Positions 42,198 to 51,021 of a stretch of DNA of 64,000 nt are shown in pieces; position 1 is the stretch's first letter, and each line of letters starts with the position of its first letter. Made by a program: the position numbers and the translations under genes. Location: positions 124,001 through 188,000 of the forward strand of contig NZ_WBSM01000001.1 in the NCBI RefSeq assembly GCF_009299505.1. The letters run 5' to 3'. Source of the DNA: Bifidobacterium ramosum (lineage in GTDB: Bacteria > Actinomycetota > Actinomycetes > Actinomycetales > Bifidobacteriaceae). The notes below the pieces were generated by a model. That model was not told the origin of the DNA and did not search any database. It saw only the letters and a program-made list of their open reading frames with translations.

Positions 42198-44810
42198 TCA
42201 GTTGTTGGCGGCTTCGGCGTGGGCGGCGCGGCGGGAGCCGTCGACGGCGTCGATGACCAGCCGGCGCAGCGCGGCGTCGGTCTTGCCCGCCGGATGCGCG
42301 GCCAGCCACTCGTCACCGAGCTTCGTCAGCAACGCGGCCGGCGCGTGCTCCGGGTACAGGAACCGCAGCAGCACGTCCGCCACATGGAAGGAACGGTGCG
42401 TCCAGATCCACTCGGCCTCGTCGAAATACCGCTGCGCGTACGGTTCATACAGGTCCTCGCATCCCAGATCCGAGTTGAACGCCGGCGCCATCTCCCACAG
42501 CTGCGTGTGCGCCAGCGACTCGTCATGGAGCATGAGATCCCAGTACTTCGCCTTCGCTTCGGCCGTCGGGATCGCGGCCTTTGCAGCCAGCGCGTTCTCG
42601 CGGTTCTTCGAGGTGTCCGCCTTCGCCAGTTCGGTGTCGACGTCCGCCTCGGACAGGAATCCGCGTGCGGCCAGGGCGCGCAGGATCTTCCAGCGCATGC
42701 CGTCGTCGATCTCGATGCCCTCGAGCGCGACCGTGCCGTCGAGCAGTCCGCGCGCATGCGCCTCGAACCCGTGGTCCGCCGCGTACTTCGCCAGATAGGC
42801 GGTGAGCAGCTGGAACTGCTGGCCGGAACCGGGCTTGGCTTCGCCGATCTGCCTCCACACCTCCTCGGAGATGCGCCGCATCGTGGCCACGCGCCGCGCC
42901 GCCGGCACGTAATGCTGCGCGGTGATCTGCATCTCGCGCATGCTGTACGTGAACGTCGCCGCCTGATCCTCGGTCGGCAGCGCGCGCAGCGTCAGGTCGA
43001 TGAACCGTTCGGCCGGGAACTCGCCGTCGCGCGTCATCGACCAGAACGACTGCCAGATCACCGCGCGGGCCAGCGGATCCGCGAACTGCGCGAGATGCTC
43101 GGCCGCGAAGTCGCGCGACCGCTCGTCCAGACGGATCTTCGTGTAGGTCAGATCGTCGTCGTTGACGAGAATCACATCCGGCCGGCGCAAGCCGACCGCC
43201 TCGGGCACGTCGGCCGTCGCGCCGTCCAAGTCGAGTTCGAAGCGCGCCGTGCGCGTCACCCGGCCGCTCACCTCGTCCAGATCGTAGAAGCCGACCGCGA
43301 TGCGGTGCGGACGCAGCACCGGCCGTTCGCCCGGCGCGCTCTGGCGCAGGGTCAGACGGCTGATCGTGCCGTCTGCGGCAGTGTCGGCATCCGCCTCGAC
43401 CATGGTCATGCCCGCGTGCTCAAGCCAGCGTTCGGCCCAGTCGCGCATCGGCCGGCCGCTGGCGCGCTGCAGCGATTCGAGCAGGTCGTCGAGCGTGGCG
43501 TTGCCGTACGCGAGCCGGGTCAGATAATCGTGGATGCCCTTGAAGAACGCCTCGCGGCCCACGTAGTACACCATCTGCTTGAGCACCGCCGCGCCCTTGG
43601 TGTAGGTGATGCTGTCGAAGTTGACGTACGTGTCGTTGAGATCGTGGATCGGCGCGACGACCGGATGCGTGGTCGGCCGCTGGTCGGCGTCGAGCGCGCC
43701 GTACTTCTGGCACGAGCAGAAGCTCGACCAGTCGTCCGGCCATCCGGCGGCCTCGCAGCCGGCCAGATAACCCATGAACGTGGCGAACGACTCGTTGAGC
43801 CACAGGTCGTTCCACCATTTCATCGTCACCAGATCGCCGAACCACATGTGCGCGAGCTCGTGCAGCAGCGTGCGGTCGCGATCCTCGAGATCGCCGGCGT
43901 CGACCTTCGAGGAGAACATGAACCGGTCGTGTACCACGACCAGGCCGATGTTCTCCATCGCGCCGGAACTGTATTCGGGCGCGAACACCTGATCGTACTT
44001 CGCGTACGGATACGGCACATCCCACTGTGCGGCGAAAAACGTCATGCCCTTCTTGGTCACGTCGAACAGGTACTCGGCGTCGCGGTCGAGCGCGTCCTCG
44101 AGCGACTGCCGGCAGTACAGGCCCATCGCGATGGTGCGGCCGTCTGCGTTGGCGTACGAGGAACGGCGTTCGGCGTACGGGCCGATCGCCAGCGCCGTCA
44201 GATACGACGACATGACCGGCGTCGTCTCGAACGTCCAACGGCGCACGCCCTCGGCCGGCCGGTCGACCAGCGTGCCCGGCTCGGTGAGCGCGCCGGGCAC
44301 GTCCTCGCAGGCGGCGACCGGCGTGTTCGACAGCGCGAGCCACGACGCGGGCGCGGCGACGTCGAACGTGAACGTCGACTTGATGTCGGGCTGGTCGAAC
44401 ACCGCGAAGGCGCGCCGCGCGTCCGGCACCTCGAACTGCGTGTACAGGTAGACGTTGCCGTCGGCCGGGTCCACGCTGCGCTGCAGGCCCTCGCCGGTCT
44501 TCGAATACCGGCAGACGGCCTCGACGGTCACGACGTTGTGCTCGCGCAGGTCCGGCAGCGTGACGCGCGAATCGGCGTACGCCTCGGCCGGATCCAGCGC
44601 CGTGCCGTTGAGCGTGACCGAGACGACCTCGTCGGCGGTCAGGTCGAGGAACGTCGACGCGCCCGGCGCCGCGTCGAACGTGATCGTGGTGGACGACGGG
44701 AACGTGTCCGGCCCCTTCGTCACGTCCAGCGATATGCGATAGTCCGGCCTGCCGGCGACGACGGCACGGCGTTCGATGGCCTCCTGTTGGGTCAGATTGG
44801 TTCCCGGCAT
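42198..44810 (-). CDS. pepN: Aminopeptidase N (M1 family)
   Basis: Cytosolic zinc metallopeptidase (870 aa) removing N-terminal residues from peptides. The exopeptidase motif is GAMENIGL and the zinc site HELAHMWFGD with the third ligand Glu in LWLNESFA. An ERAP1_C-like helical domain forms the C-terminal third. The length is typical of actinobacterial PepN. AAGGGGGAA precedes the ATG at 44810. Divergent from the GH36 gene. Confidence 0.95.
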   Translation of the reverse strand: MPGTNLTQQEAIERRAVVAGRPDYRISLDVTKGPDTFPSSTTITFDAAPGASTFLDLTADEVVSVTLNGTALDPAEAYADSRVTLPDLREHNVVTVEAVCRYSKTGEGLQRSVDPADGNVYLYTQFEVPDARRAFAVFDQPDIKSTFTFDVAAPASWLALSNTPVAACEDVPGALTEPGTLVDRPAEGVRRWTFETTPVMSSYLTALAIGPYAERRSSYANADGRTIAMGLYCRQSLEDALDRDAEYLFDVTKKGMTFFAAQWDVPYPYAKYDQVFAPEYSSGAMENIGLVVVHDRFMFSSKVDAGDLEDRDRTLLHELAHMWFGDLVTMKWWNDLWLNESFATFMGYLAGCEAAGWPDDWSSFCSCQKYGALDADQRPTTHPVVAPIHDLNDTYVNFDSITYTKGAAVLKQMVYYVGREAFFKGIHDYLTRLAYGNATLDDLLESLQRASGRPMRDWAERWLEHAGMTMVEADADTAADGTISRLTLRQSAPGERPVLRPHRIAVGFYDLDEVSGRVTRTARFELDLDGATADVPEAVGLRRPDVILVNDDDLTYTKIRLDERSRDFAAEHLAQFADPLARAVIWQSFWSMTRDGEFPAERFIDLTLRALPTEDQAATFTYSMREMQITAQHYVPAARRVATMRRISEEVWRQIGEAKPGSGQQFQLLTAYLAKYAADHGFEAHARGLLDGTVALEGIEIDDGMRWKILRALAARGFLSEADVDTELAKADTSKNRENALAAKAAIPTAEAKAKYWDLMLHDESLAHTQLWEMAPAFNSDLGCEDLYEPYAQRYFDEAEWIWTHRSFHVADVLLRFLYPEHAPAALLTKLGDEWLAAHPAGKTDAALRRLVIDAVDGSRRAAHAEAANN

Positions 44811-45170
44811 TGCGATGTTCCCCCTTGATCATGGGCGCCGGCCTGTGCGGGGAGCGCCCGGGTGAATGGTGTACCGTGCCCCGGTGCGCGGCGGCGACAT
44901 CCACGCCGGCGTGTCGGAACATGGCTTCATCGTAGCCGCAAATCGCGCGGAAAGCCCGTGGAAACGGCGCAATGCCAACGATTATCCGCACAATCGAACA
45001 ATAGTCCACTTGCCCGCCGAACCGTGCACCATGGGCGCAAGTGCGAACGGGAGTCCACCGAACATAAGTTCTGTCCATCGAACGGGCGCGTCTCGATCCC
45101 GTATCGTGAAGGCATCGCGCGGCGCACGGGAGCGTCCGCGGACGGATTCACACCGAGAGGAGATGCGACA
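44811..45170. promoter_or_regulatory. Divergent pepN-GH36 intergenic region
   Basis: 360 bp with no gene. It must hold promoters for both directions. I see no convincing operator, repeat or riboswitch; AT content rises around 44985-45010. An in-frame ATG upstream of the GH36 start (44862) lacks a ribosome site. Confidence 0.4.
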
Positions 45171-47438
45171 ATGCCTATCGTCGTGCATGAGAACACCAAG
45201 GTGTTTCACCTGTACAACCGGTATTTCAGCTACATCATCGACGTGCTGCGCAACGGCCAGATCGGCCAGCTGTACTTCGGCGCGCCGCTGAGGGACCGTG
45301 AGAACTTCACCCACATGCAGGTCAACGACCGGCGCGACATGGACCCCTGCGTCTACGAGGGCGACCAGAGCTTCTCGCTCGAGGACACCAAGCAGGAGTA
45401 TCCGGTCACCGGCAACGGCGATCTGCGCAACATGGCCGCGACGATCGTCAACCCCGACGGCAGCCGGTACGCCGACTTCACGTACGCATCGTACGCGATC
45501 ACGCCCGGCAAGCCGAAGCTCGACGGCCTGCCCGCGACCTACGTCGAGCACGACGACGAGGCCGAGACGCTGACGATCACGCTCGTCGACCATGTCACCA
45601 AGGTCGAACTCGAACTGTCGTACACGCTGTACGCCGACCGTCCGGTGCTCGCCCGCAACGCGCGCTTCGTCAACCACGGCGAGACGACGGTCACGCTCGA
45701 CGCCGCGATGAGCGTCAACATCGACCTGTCCGACGCGCGCTGGACGATGCTCGACTTCACCGGTGCATGGGGCCGCGAACGTCATCTCGACGAACGCCCG
45801 CTGCATACCGGCGTCCAGTCCATCTACAGCCTGCGCGGCCACAGCTCGCACCAGTTCAACCCGTTCCTCATCCTCAAGCGCCCCGAAACCACCGAGGAGG
45901 CCGGCGAATGCTTCGGCGTGAGCCTGGTCTACAGCGGCAACTTCCTCGGCCAGGTCGAAGTCGACAACTACCACGTGACCCGCCTCATGATGGGCATCCA
46001 CCCCGAAGGCTTCGCATGGCCGCTCAAGCCCGGCGACGCGTTCCAGACGCCGGAGGCGGTCATCGCGTACAGCGCGGACGGCCTCAACGCGATGAGCCAG
46101 GCCTACCACAGCCTGTACCGCACACGCCTCGCCCGCGGCTACTGGCGCGACCGGCCGCGCCCGGTGCTCATCAACAGCTGGGAAAGCACCTACATGCGGT
46201 TCGACGAGGACAAGCTGTACGGCATCGCCGCGAAGGCGCACGAGCTCGGCGTCGACCTGTTCGTGCTCGACGACGGCTGGTTCGGCCACCGCGACAACGA
46301 CGAAAGCTCGTTGGGCGACTGGTTCGCCGATCCGAAGAAGCTGCCCAACGGCGTCGAGGGGCTGGCCCGCCGCATCACGTCGCTCGGCATGCAGTTCGGC
46401 CTGTGGTTCGAACCCGAGATGATCAGCAAGGACTCCAAGCTGTACAAGGCGCACCCCGACTGGATGATCCGCGTGCCCGACCGCACGCCGCTGCACGGCC
46501 GCAACCAGTTCGAACTCGACTTCACCAAACCCGAGGTCGTCGACTACATCGCCGAACAGATGGAGAAGATCCTCGGCACCGGACTCGTCAGCTACGTCAA
46601 GTGGGACATGAACCGGTCCATGACCGACGTGTTCTCGCAGGGCCGCCCCGCCGAGTTCCAAGGCGAGGTCTACCACCGGCAGATCCTCGGCGTGTACGCG
46701 CTGTACGAGCGGCTCACCGCGAAGTTCCCGAAGGTGCTGTTCGAATCGTGCGCCTCCGGCGGCGGCCGGTTCGACGCCGGCATGCTGTACTACGCGCCGC
46801 AGGGCTGGATCTCCGACGACTCCGACGCGATCGAGCGCCTCAAGATCCAGTACGGCACATCGTTCGGATATCCGATCTCCAGCATGGGCAGCCACGTCTC
46901 CGCCGTGCCGAACCATCAGGTGTTCCGCCGCACGCCGCTCAAGACGCGCGCCGACGTCGCATACTTCGGCACGTTCGGCTACGAGCTCGACGTCAACAAG
47001 ATCCCGCCGGAGGAGCAGGAGGAGATCCGCGGGCAGATCGCGTTCTTCAAGGAGCATTACGACCTCATCGCGCATGGCACGTTCTACCGGCTCATCAGCC
47101 CCTACGGGGCCAATCCGGTCGGACTGCAGGAGGGCGCGGAGACCGCGTGGATGGTCGTGTCCGAGGACCGTTCGCGCGCGCTCGTGGGCTACTACCGCGC
47201 GCATCAGCCGGTCAACGAGGGCTACCGTTCGCTGCGGCTCGACGGACTCGATCCCGACCGCGAATACACGGTGAAGGACACCGCGTACCGCATGCCGCAG
47301 GTTGACGGCGAACGCTTCTACGGCGACGAGCTGATGCGGCACGGCTTCGACGTGTCCGACTCCGGCTTCGGCCCGTGGACGACATGGATCTACCAGGGCG
47401 ACTATCAGTCGCGCCTGTTCGAAATCACCGCCTGCTGA
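45171..47438 (+). CDS. aga: GH36 alpha-galactosidase
   Basis: Cytosolic retaining alpha-galactosidase (755 aa) for raffinose-family sugars or melibiose. N-terminal beta-supersandwich, then the TIM barrel with LDDGWFGHRDND, nucleophile Asp479 in VKWDMNRSM, ESCASGGGRFD, and acid/base Asp549 in WISDDSDAIERL. AGGAG precedes the ATG at 45171. The transporter 3 gene lies 133 bp downstream, probably the same operon. Residues and length agree with the AgaA/MelA group in bifidobacteria and lactobacilli. Confidence 0.95.
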   Translation: MPIVVHENTKVFHLYNRYFSYIIDVLRNGQIGQLYFGAPLRDRENFTHMQVNDRRDMDPCVYEGDQSFSLEDTKQEYPVTGNGDLRNMAATIVNPDGSRYADFTYASYAITPGKPKLDGLPATYVEHDDEAETLTITLVDHVTKVELELSYTLYADRPVLARNARFVNHGETTVTLDAAMSVNIDLSDARWTMLDFTGAWGRERHLDERPLHTGVQSIYSLRGHSSHQFNPFLILKRPETTEEAGECFGVSLVYSGNFLGQVEVDNYHVTRLMMGIHPEGFAWPLKPGDAFQTPEAVIAYSADGLNAMSQAYHSLYRTRLARGYWRDRPRPVLINSWESTYMRFDEDKLYGIAAKAHELGVDLFVLDDGWFGHRDNDESSLGDWFADPKKLPNGVEGLARRITSLGMQFGLWFEPEMISKDSKLYKAHPDWMIRVPDRTPLHGRNQFELDFTKPEVVDYIAEQMEKILGTGLVSYVKWDMNRSMTDVFSQGRPAEFQGEVYHRQILGVYALYERLTAKFPKVLFESCASGGGRFDAGMLYYAPQGWISDDSDAIERLKIQYGTSFGYPISSMGSHVSAVPNHQVFRRTPLKTRADVAYFGTFGYELDVNKIPPEEQEEIRGQIAFFKEHYDLIAHGTFYRLISPYGANPVGLQEGAETAWMVVSEDRSRALVGYYRAHQPVNEGYRSLRLDGLDPDREYTVKDTAYRMPQVDGERFYGDELMRHGFDVSDSGFGPWTTWIYQGDYQSRLFEITAC

Positions 47439-47571
47439 CGCGGACGACCGTCGGGCCGTGCGTCGCGACGACGCGTGACTGCCGCGGCGTGCGGTCCGGT
47501 CGCAAATGGATACCGTCGCTTCCCTGACGATGGGGGAGCGTCAAGTGGAAGAATCAAGAAGGAGCAATCCC

Positions 47572-49104
47572 ATGAGTCAATCAACCAACCCGCAGGAGGC
47601 CGGCGCCGGCCACGATCTTGCGGAGAAGCTCCGACACGGCACGAAGTTCCTCGGCCACCCGAGCGCGGTGGGCACGCTGAGCTTCATGAACCTGTGCAAT
47701 GGCTTCGCCTACGGCGGCATGAGCGCCATCCTCATCTACTTCCTGTACAAGCCCGCCCCCGAAGGCCTGGGCTTCACGGAGGCCGAGGCATCGCAGCTCA
47801 TCTCGCTGTATTCGACCGCCGCCCTGCTGTGCGGCCTCGTCGGCTCGTACATGGCCGACCGTGTGCTCGGTCCGCGCAAGGCCCTGCGCCTCGGCCGTAT
47901 CACCACGGCGCTCGCCTACGTGGTGATCTCCCTGCCGTTCCTCGGCGTGTTCGGCTACGCCGCCAACCAGATCCTGCTGTGCGTCGCCGCGATGATCACC
48001 GGCCGCAGCGTCGAGACGCTCGCCGGCAAGATGTACGACAAGCAGGACAAGCGTCGTGACGGTGCGTTCTCCATGCTGTACATCATCAACAACGTCGGCG
48101 GTGTGGCGCCGCTCATCGCCGGCACCATCGCGCTGGCCACCGGCTACTACCCGGCGTTCGCCCTGTGCGCCGTGTTCGCCGTGCTCGGCGTCGTCGCCTA
48201 CCTGCTCACCGAAAAGCAGTTCTTCGGCCCGATCGGCGCGTTGCCGGACGACCCGGTGCCGCCAGCCAAGCGCACCAGCTTCACCGTCAAGGTGTTCGCC
48301 GTGATCGTCGTGGTCGTTGCGCTCATGGGCGTGCTGCTCGGCACCAAGCTCGTCACCATCGGCTCGTTCACCACCGTCGTCAGCACCTGCGCCATCTTCA
48401 TCCCGATCGTCTACCTCGCCTACATCATGATGAGCAAGAAGACCACCCGCCCCGAGGCGAAGCGTCTGAGCGCCATCATCCCGCTGTTCGTGTGCAACGT
48501 GTTCGCCATGTGGGTGTGGACGCAGTCCACGTCGATCCTCGCGACCTACGCCGACACCACCGTCGACCGCAACCTGTTCGGCATGGAGATCACCCCGGCC
48601 GCGTTCGGCACCTGGTCCGCCGCGCTCGCCGTCATCTTCGGCATCGTCGTGACCACGCTGTGGACCCGCCTCGGCGACCATCAGCCCACCGTCGTCTCCA
48701 AGATGGGCTTCGGCACCATCCTGTGGGGTGCCGGTCCGCTGTTCATGGCCATCCCGTTCGTGCTCTATCCGGCCGGCCAGAAGGTCAGCCCGCTGTGGCT
48801 GCTCGTCTTCTACGTGTTCATCATGCTCGGCGAGGCCATCACGTCGCCGTCCGGCTACTCGGCCGCCTCACTGGTCGCCCCGTTGGCCTTCTCCACCCAG
48901 ATGATGACCGTCTGGTCGATCTCGCAGTCCACCGGCGCCGCGCTCAACGCGATCTCCGTGAACTTCTACCACGAAGGCTCCGAGGCCCCGTACTTCGCGG
49001 CCATCGGCGGCATCACGATCCTCGTCGGTCTGATCGTGCTGGTCTTCACCAAGAAGCTCGGCAAGATCATCACAGCCAAGGTCGACACCGACGTGAACGC
49101 CTGA
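47572..49104 (+). CDS. POT/PTR2-like MFS transporter, paralogue 3 (next to GH36)
   Basis: 510-aa membrane protein closely related to paralogues 1 and 2 (KFLGHPSAVGTLSFMNLCN, GSYMADRVLGPRKALRLGRI, NFYHEGSEAPYF). It keeps most of the POT helix-1 shape (NGFAYGGMSAILIYF), but both Glu and the Arg of ExxERFxYYG are Asn, Asn and Gly. AAGGAG lies 7 bases before the ATG. Its position after the GH36 gene suggests import of alpha-galactosides such as raffinose or melibiose (inference). A palindrome pair follows. Confidence 0.82.
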   Translation: MSQSTNPQEAGAGHDLAEKLRHGTKFLGHPSAVGTLSFMNLCNGFAYGGMSAILIYFLYKPAPEGLGFTEAEASQLISLYSTAALLCGLVGSYMADRVLGPRKALRLGRITTALAYVVISLPFLGVFGYAANQILLCVAAMITGRSVETLAGKMYDKQDKRRDGAFSMLYIINNVGGVAPLIAGTIALATGYYPAFALCAVFAVLGVVAYLLTEKQFFGPIGALPDDPVPPAKRTSFTVKVFAVIVVVVALMGVLLGTKLVTIGSFTTVVSTCAIFIPIVYLAYIMMSKKTTRPEAKRLSAIIPLFVCNVFAMWVWTQSTSILATYADTTVDRNLFGMEITPAAFGTWSAALAVIFGIVVTTLWTRLGDHQPTVVSKMGFGTILWGAGPLFMAIPFVLYPAGQKVSPLWLLVFYVFIMLGEAITSPSGYSAASLVAPLAFSTQMMTVWSISQSTGAALNAISVNFYHEGSEAPYFAAIGGITILVGLIVLVFTKKLGKIITAKVDTDVNA

Positions 49105-49646
49105 CCGTTTCCCTCGAGCGGGAAGGGGTTTCGATCCCCTAACCTTTAACGACCTCTAACGGACATGCAGCCGATTTCGGTACCGAAATCGGCTGCATGT
49201 CCGTTAGAAGGAAGGATGCTGGTGGGGTACATAGCCGAGAGTTTTTCGTTTCTCAACGGACAACCAGCCGATTTCGATATACGAATCGGCTGGTTGTCCG
49301 TTTTCGTTATGTGCCGGGGTATGCGTGTGCCGTGCGTGTGTGTTGCGCGTGGCGCGGCATCGAAGAAAAATACACCTCATCGCATCATGTTCACCTACGC
49401 GGCGAGGCCATGCCGCGATACGCTGGAAGACAACGGACAGGACGGCCGCCACGATGCAGTAGGGGAGGCGGCGATCCGGTCCTACGGACACAGGCTCCCA
49501 CAAGGAACGTCCGCACCACGCGTAGTCGACGGCGACGTGCCCACCCGATCAACCATCACCTCAGTCGTATCATCAGCGCACCGGTCATATCCGGCCGTAC
49601 CCGACCGGTACGGACGGCGGCCATACCGGTCGCAGAAGGAGCATCC
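49105..49646. repeat. Palindrome pair (49157-49206 and 49255-49302) and otherwise gene-free gap
   Basis: Copy 1 is a perfect 50-bp palindrome (arms CATGC/GCATG, centre CGGTACCG), identical over all 50 bp to the one at 50841-50890. Copy 2 has CAACC/GGTTG arms. From 49303 to 49646 I see no gene; there is a small hairpin CCGTACC-CGACC-GGTACGG at 49595-49613 just ahead of the acetyltransferase ribosome site. Confidence 0.92.
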
Positions 49647-50795
49647 ATGACCATCTACCGCGACATGCGTCCGTCGGAACTCGACGACGTCATCGACCTC
49701 ATCGACCTCTCGTTCGGCGGCATGCGGCCGAACGGGGCCCTGTCCAAAACATACGGCCCCGAACCGAACCAGCCGGCGCGCCACGTCGTCGCCGAAGACG
49801 AGACGACTGGCCGTCTGCTGGCGGTCGCCGCCATGTACCCGCAGACCTTGAGCGTGGCCGGCCATACGCTGCACGCCTGGTTCCTCGGCGTGGTCGGCGT
49901 GCATCCGCGCCACCGCGGCGAAGGCCACATGCAGGGCGTCGTGAACCTGCTGCAGCAGGAGGCACGGGACGCCGGCGACGTCGACCTGCTCGTGCTGTGG
50001 GGACTACGCCACCGCTATGCGTACTTCGGCTACACGCCGTTCGGCTATGAGTATTCGTACGGCATGAACGGCAGCGACGTCAAGCACGCGCTTGCGTCCG
50101 TCGACGCCGACGACGTCGCCTTCCGACCGCTATTCGACGAACCGGGTGACGTCGAGATCGCCCAGCGACTCAACGACGCGCGCACGGTGCATGTGGAACG
50201 TGACGGCGCCTATCTCGACCGCACGCTGGCCCACCTGCGCAGCGACGCGCTCGCCGCGGTGCGCGGCGGTGAGGTGCTCGGCTACCTGACGCGCGACCGG
50301 CGCAACCCATCGCAGGTGCATGAGGTGGCCCTGTTCGACCCGCGGGACGCCGGAGCGGTGATGAAGGCGTACTGGACGTCGCTGCAGCCGCGCGGGCTCG
50401 ACTCGTTCGACCTGCGCATCAGCCCGACCGACGTGGGACTCAACGAGCAGCTGTCGATCTTCTCGGAAGGCGCGTCGGTCGAAAACCTCACGCAATGCGA
50501 CATCCTCGACTATGCGGCCATGATCGAGGCGTATCTCGCGGCGGCCAACGAATCGTGGGGCGTGGAGCCGGGACGGTTCAGCGCGGTGCTGGATGGGCAG
50601 CCGGTCACCGTGACCGTCGCCGACGGCGCGGTGCATGCGGAGCGTGTCGCGGACGACGATGCGCCGCGGCTGGACAAGGCCGATGCGCAGACGCTGCTCG
50701 GCGGCCTGTGTGCGCGATACCGCCGCGACCTGCCGCATACGCCGGCCGGCTGGTTCCCGCTGCCGGTGAGCTGGTACTGGTCCGACCTGAACTAG
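49647..50795 (+). CDS. GNAT acetyltransferase of the Eis type
   Basis: 382-aa protein with an N-terminal GNAT domain (VVGVHPRHRGEGHMQGV acetyl-CoA loop near residues 80-96), a central GNAT-like domain and a C-terminal sterol-carrier-like domain, the Eis architecture. Eis proteins acetylate amines such as aminoglycosides or protein lysines (family knowledge); the substrate here is unknown. The C-terminal end is free, as needed for catalysis in the family. AGAAGGAG precedes the ATG. The gene is bracketed by two similar palindrome pairs in the same orientation. Confidence 0.85.
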   Translation: MTIYRDMRPSELDDVIDLIDLSFGGMRPNGALSKTYGPEPNQPARHVVAEDETTGRLLAVAAMYPQTLSVAGHTLHAWFLGVVGVHPRHRGEGHMQGVVNLLQQEARDAGDVDLLVLWGLRHRYAYFGYTPFGYEYSYGMNGSDVKHALASVDADDVAFRPLFDEPGDVEIAQRLNDARTVHVERDGAYLDRTLAHLRSDALAAVRGGEVLGYLTRDRRNPSQVHEVALFDPRDAGAVMKAYWTSLQPRGLDSFDLRISPTDVGLNEQLSIFSEGASVENLTQCDILDYAAMIEAYLAAANESWGVEPGRFSAVLDGQPVTVTVADGAVHAERVADDDAPRLDKADAQTLLGGLCARYRRDLPHTPAGWFPLPVSWYWSDLN

Positions 50796-50840
50796 CGGTT
50801 TCCTTGGGTGGGGAGTTTTTTCCCCATACGCCGCTCTCCT

Positions 50841-50993
50841 TAACGGACATGCAGCCGATTTCGGTACCGAAATCGGCTGCATGTCCGTTAGAAGGATGGA
50901 ACGCTGATGGGAATACCCAGTCGAGGGTTTTCCTTTCTCAACGGACAACCAGCCGATTTCGGTATTCCAATCGGCTGGTTGTCCGTTGAGAAA
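50841..50993. repeat. Palindrome pair (50841-50890 and 50934-50993)
   Basis: Same order as the pair at 49157-49302: a perfect 50-bp CATGC-type palindrome, a related spacer (AGGATG.. GTCGAGGGTTTTCCTTTCTC), then a CAACC-type palindrome with GTTGAGAAA flank. It lies between the convergent acetyltransferase and hrpA genes. Confidence 0.93.
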
Positions 50994-51021
50994 GGAGAGA
51001 TCGGGGAGGAGAGAGCCGGAA

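Noticed and set aside
42015..44828. 937-aa plus-strand frame opposite pepN
   Set aside because: Composition is Arg/Val/His-rich as in other shadows; pepN on the minus strand has all M1 motifs.
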